Source: Burkholderia aenigmatica
Lineage (GTDB): Bacteria > Pseudomonadota > Gammaproteobacteria > Burkholderiales > Burkholderiaceae
Assembly: GCF_902499175.1 (NCBI RefSeq)
Contig: NZ_CABVQC010000024.1
Location: 42,939 to 106,938, forward strand
Direction: 5' to 3'
DNA: 64,000 bases
In this document: one piece after another, positions 61,070 through 64,000 of the stretch
Layout: each line of letters opens with the position of its first letter
Numbering within the stretch: position 1 is the first letter of the stretch
The notes under the pieces: model-generated
The model's database searches: none
What the model was told of the DNA's origin: nothing
What the model saw: only the letters and a program-made list of their open reading frames with translations
Position numbers and translations under genes: made by a program

Positions 61070-61689
61070 CACGCTTCTCCTTTCTCGTCCTTGCCGATCA
61101 CGAGGGTCGTCGCCGACGTGAACATGTAGGGCGGGATGTCGAGATTCTGAGGCGCCGGCTTGTTCTTGAACACACGGCCGGCGAGGTCGTAGGTCGAACC
61201 ATGGCACGGGCACAGGAAGCCGCCCGGCCAGTCGTCCGGCAGGTTCGGCTGCGGACCCGGCGTGAAGCGTTGGCTTGGCGTGCAGCCGAGGTGCGTACAC
61301 ACGGCCATCACGACGAGAATGTTCTTGCGATCGGCCCGCGAGCGATATTCGTTCGCGCAATACGCGGGCAACGGCATCGTATAGGGCTTTTCGGTGGTCG
61401 GATCGGCCACTTCCTTGTCGGCCTTGACCACGTCGGCCAGCATCGCGTCGGTGCGGTTCAGGATCCACACCGGCTTGCCGCGCCACGGCACGGTGACCAT
61501 TTCACCGGGCTTCAGCCCGCTGATGTCGACTTCGACCGGTGCACCGGCCGCTTTCGCTTTCGCGGACGGCGCAAGCGACGCCGCGAAAGGTATGACGGTG
61601 GCTACGCCTCCTACGCCACCTGCTACGGATGTCGCAATCAGCCAGGTACGGCGGCCGCTGTCGACGCGTTTCTCTTCCTTGTCTCGCAT
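61069..61689 (-). CDS. petA: Rieske iron-sulfur protein of the bc1 complex
   Basis: A 206-residue protein. A twin-arginine-type N-terminus (SGRRTWLIATSVAGGVGGVA) gives the membrane anchor. The 2Fe-2S cluster sites are VCTHLGCTP near residue 135 and LCPCHGSTYD near 160. The start at 61689 gives the usual length; an in-frame ATG at 61767 would add 26 residues but has no ribosome site. Confidence 0.93.
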   Translation of the reverse strand: MRDKEEKRVDSGRRTWLIATSVAGGVGGVATVIPFAASLAPSAKAKAAGAPVEVDISGLKPGEMVTVPWRGKPVWILNRTDAMLADVVKADKEVADPTTEKPYTMPLPAYCANEYRSRADRKNILVVMAVCTHLGCTPSQRFTPGPQPNLPDDWPGGFLCPCHGSTYDLAGRVFKNKPAPQNLDIPPYMFTSATTLVIGKDEKGEA

Positions 61690-61907
61690 CACACGCCCCA
61701 CTTCTGAGTTGGATTTTCCGTCACGACTTTCCATTCCGCCGCTAGTTTGCTCGAATGGAGTCGCCATTTACAAGGCCCGGAGATGAAAATCCCTTCGAAG
61801 TGATTGATAGTTAAGGGTTTTCCCCCACTATCGGAGCGATTAAATCATTTCACTTTTAAGCATCCGCTACATTGTGAAATTTCGATGCGCTGCCGCAAAT
61901 CCGGCAT

Positions 61908-62654
61908 TCAGACCGGGTTATGGATATCGATAAAAAGGTGTTCGATATCGAATTCTTCGGACAAGTGGGCACCCAGTGCCTGGATTCCGTAGCGTTCGGT
62001 CGCATGGTGCCCTGCCGCAACGAACGCGACGCCGCTCTCGGCGGCCGTATGCGTCACGTATTCGGACACCTCGCCGGTCAGGAACACGTCGGCGCCGGCA
62101 TCGATCGCCGCATCGAAATAGCTTTGCGCGGCGCCCGTGCACCACGCAATGCGACGCAGCTGCGTGTCCAAATCGCCGAGCACGAGCGGCGTGCGGCCGA
62201 GCGTGCGCTCGACCTTCGCGACGAAGTGCTCGAGCGTGACGGGCATCGGCAGCGTCGCCATCCAGCCGAGGTCGCCTTCGCCGAAACGCTGCTCGCCGAT
62301 CAGCCCGAGCCGCTCGCCGAGCTGCGCGTTGTTGCCGAATTCGGGATGCGCGTCGAGCGGCAGGTGGAACGCGAACAGATTCAGGTCGTTCGCGAGCAGC
62401 AGCTTCAGCCGCTGGTACTTGCGGCCCGTGATCTGTGGCGGCTCGTTGCGCCAGAAATAGCCGTGATGGACGAGCACGGCATCCGCCCCCCATTCGAGCG
62501 CGGCTTCGAGAAACGCGACCGACGCCGTCACGCCGGTGGCGATCTTCTCGATCTTGCGGCGCCCCTCGACCTGGAGGCCATTCGGGCAATAGTCCTTGAA
62601 GCGCGCGGTTTCAAGGGTATTGTTCAAGTACAATTCAAGTTCGATCCGATCCAT
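61908..62654 (-). CDS. Nif3-family dinuclear-metal protein
   Basis: A 248-residue protein. [20 protein letters not shown] near the start, [11 protein letters not shown] near residue 61 (metal-binding HHG), and late [19 protein letters not shown] are the conserved Nif3/YbgI strings. The family binds two metal ions; members have been called GTP cyclohydrolase 1 type 2, but the in vivo role is unclear. It is divergent from the protease gene with 21 bp between the starts. Confidence 0.92.
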   Translation of the reverse strand: MDRIELELYLNNTLETARFKDYCPNGLQVEGRRKIEKIATGVTASVAFLEAALEWGADAVLVHHGYFWRNEPPQITGRKYQRLKLLLANDLNLFAFHLPLDAHPEFGNNAQLGERLGLIGEQRFGEGDLGWMATLPMPVTLEHFVAKVERTLGRTPLVLGDLDTQLRRIAWCTGAAQSYFDAAIDAGADVFLTGEVSEYVTHTAAESGVAFVAAGHHATERYGIQALGAHLSEEFDIEHLFIDIHNPV

Positions 62655-62675
62655 ATAAACCTCTAATCCATTCAG

Positions 62676-63881
62676 ATGCTTAGACGCTTCTGGCTGTTCT
62701 TCGCGCAGGCGGTTACCGTACTGCTCGCGCTGATGTTCATCGTCGTGACGCTCAAGCCGCAATGGCTGCAACGGCAAGGACAGCTCGGCAAGCAGCTCGC
62801 CACGCCGATCGTTGCGCTGCGGGAAGTCGCGCCGGGCATCGGCGGCGCGCCGGCGACCACGTCGTACGCCGAGGCCGCGCAAAAGGCGATGCCGGCCGTC
62901 GTCAACGTCTTCTCCAGCAAGGACGGCTCACTGCCGCCCGACCCGCGCGCGAAAGATCCGCTGTTCCGCTACTTCTTCGGCGACCGCAACGCCCGCAAGC
63001 AGCAGGACGAACCGGCCGCCAACCTTGGCTCGGGCGTTATCGTGAGCCCTGAAGGTTACATTCTAACGAACCAGCACGTCGTGGACGGCGCCGACCAGAT
63101 CGAAGTCGCGCTCGCCGACGGCCGCACGGCCACCGCGAAGGTGATCGGCAGCGATCCCGAGACCGATCTCGCGGTGCTGAAGATCAACATGACGAACCTG
63201 CCGACGATCACGCTCGGCCGCTCCGACCAGTCGCGCGTCGGCGACGTCGTGCTCGCGATCGGCAACCCGTTCGGCGTCGGCCAGACGGTCACGATGGGGA
63301 TCATCAGCGCGCTGGGCCGCAACCACCTCGGCATCAACACGTTCGAGAACTTCATCCAGACCGACGCACCGATCAACCCGGGCAACTCGGGCGGCGCGCT
63401 GGTCGACGTGAACGGCAACCTGCTCGGCATCAACACGGCGATCTACTCGCGCTCGGGCGGCTCGCTCGGGATCGGCTTCGCCATCCCCGTGTCGACCGCA
63501 CGCACGGTGCTCGAAAGCATCATCACGACGGGCTCGGTCACGCGCGGCTGGATCGGCGTCGAGCCACAGGACGTCACACCGGAGATCGCCGAGTCGTTCG
63601 GGCTGTCGCAGAAATCGGGCGCGATCGTCGCCGGCGTGCTGCAGGGCGGCCCGGCCGACAAGGCCGGCATCAAGCCGGGCGACATCCTGGTCTCGGTCAA
63701 CGGCGACGAGATCACCGACACGACGAAGCTGTTGAACACCGTCGCGCAGATCAAGCCGGGCACGCCGACCAAGGTGCACGTCGTGCGCAAGGGCAAGGAG
63801 TTCGACGTGAACGTCGTGATCGGCAAGCGCCCGCCGCCGCCGAAGCAGACGCTCGACGAGCAGGACAGCGATACCGAATGA
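62676..63881 (+). CDS. DegS/DegQ-like trypsin-type serine protease
   Basis: A 401-residue protein. One N-terminal membrane anchor ([15 protein letters not shown]) precedes a trypsin-like domain. The catalytic triad is visible: His in [10 protein letters not shown] near residue 132, Asp in [10 protein letters not shown] near 162, Ser in [10 protein letters not shown] near 238. A single PDZ domain ([16 protein letters not shown]) follows. One PDZ and an uncleaved anchor fit the DegS type, which cuts anti-sigma factors in the periplasm. No such target gene lies nearby. Confidence 0.92.
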   Translation: MLRRFWLFFAQAVTVLLALMFIVVTLKPQWLQRQGQLGKQLATPIVALREVAPGIGGAPATTSYAEAAQKAMPAVVNVFSSKDGSLPPDPRAKDPLFRYFFGDRNARKQQDEPAANLGSGVIVSPEGYILTNQHVVDGADQIEVALADGRTATAKVIGSDPETDLAVLKINMTNLPTITLGRSDQSRVGDVVLAIGNPFGVGQTVTMGIISALGRNHLGINTFENFIQTDAPINPGNSGGALVDVNGNLLGINTAIYSRSGGSLGIGFAIPVSTARTVLESIITTGSVTRGWIGVEPQDVTPEIAESFGLSQKSGAIVAGVLQGGPADKAGIKPGDILVSVNGDEITDTTKLLNTVAQIKPGTPTKVHVVRKGKEFDVNVVIGKRPPPPKQTLDEQDSDTE

Positions 63882-63963
63882 CGTCGGGCGAGCGGCGCAC
63901 TGCCGCATGCCGAGCACCGTCGGTGTCAAGTCCTGGAATAGGTTGACAGTATCCAGACGCTAG

Positions 63964-63992
63964 AACGCCCGATGCACCGCATCGGGCGTTTT
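63964..63992 (+). terminator. Rho-independent terminator after the protease gene
   Basis: AACGCCCGATGC and GCATCGGGCGTT form a perfect 12-bp stem with an ACC loop, followed by TT. It lies 83 bp after the protease stop. Confidence 0.9.
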
Positions 63993-64000
63993 GTATTTCA

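Noticed and set aside
59123..61129. Open frame of 668 codons opposite petC and petB
   Set aside because: His/Arg/Asp-rich antisense shadow; the minus-strand cytochromes are certain.
61690..61767. Longer Rieske protein starting at 61767
   Set aside because: No ribosome site, and the extra residues precede the usual N-terminal anchor; 206 residues is the usual length.
63928..63960. TGTCAAGTCCTGGAATAGGTTGACA as an insertion-sequence end
   Set aside because: It has short inverted ends and recalls IS termini, but no transposase, target duplication or second end is within the window.

Overview
The window looks like part of a main chromosome of a Burkholderia species, most likely of the cepacia complex. 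Outside one island the coding DNA is very GC-rich, with strong third-position bias. Two gene neighbourhoods are typical of the genus: a complete-looking T6SS-1 type cluster, and petA-petB-petC-sspA-sspB followed by a tRNA-Thr. The species assignment is an inference from gene content; no sequence search was run.

Layout. (1) 1-15000 is mostly housekeeping: the start of an APC-type permease, a cold-shock protein with a clear promoter and long leader, an Hsp70-like ATPase, a nitroreductase, an MFS exporter with a divergent TetR regulator and three operator-like sites, a DUF1415 protein, two methyltransferases, a LEA-type lipoprotein, an M1 peptidase lipoprotein, a LysR regulator divergent from a quinone-oxidoreductase-like enzyme, a tiny XapX protein and a CorA/ZntB-like transporter. 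(2) 15100-37220 is the type VI secretion system. tagX, tssM, tagF and an OmpA-like gene run rightward. A lipoprotein gene, tssB, tssC, hcp, tssE, tssF, tssG, tssH and tssA run leftward from a sigma-70-like promoter near 34090. tssJ, tssK and tssL run rightward. Twelve of the thirteen core genes are present; tssI (VgrG) is not in the window. (3) 37290-48670 is an accessory island on the minus strand directly behind tssL. It is packed with small immunity-type genes (SUKH/SMI1, Imm1, Imm33-like, DUF7716 twice, DUF4265, ankyrin and several unrecognised). No intact toxin is present. The half from about 43900 to 48660 is visibly AT-richer and holds broken tips of Rhs-type toxins between the immunity genes, including a frameshifted Rhs core motif at 48110-48255. 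(4) 48900-57600 holds an amino-acid-binding protein, a LytS/LytR-type two-component pair, a second T6SS-related module (lipoprotein, PAAR protein, Tla3/DUF2875-like lipase adaptor) bracketed by about 90-bp direct repeats, and an acyltransferase. (5) 57500-64000 returns to conserved core: tRNA-Thr, sspB, sspA, cytochrome bc1 (petC, petB, petA), a Nif3-family protein and a DegS/DegQ-like serine protease.

How it fits together. The T6SS genes encode the membrane complex (TssJ, TssL, TssM, with OmpA-like and TagX helping at the cell wall), the baseplate (TssE, TssF, TssG, TssK), the sheath and tube (TssB, TssC, Hcp), the assembly platform (TssA) and the recycling ATPase (ClpV/TssH), plus the post-translational repressor TagF. 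The adjoining island is best read as a bank of immunity genes collected while Rhs-type toxin tips were replaced or lost. The PAAR-Tla3 module would supply a spike tip and an adaptor for a lipase effector that is not encoded here.
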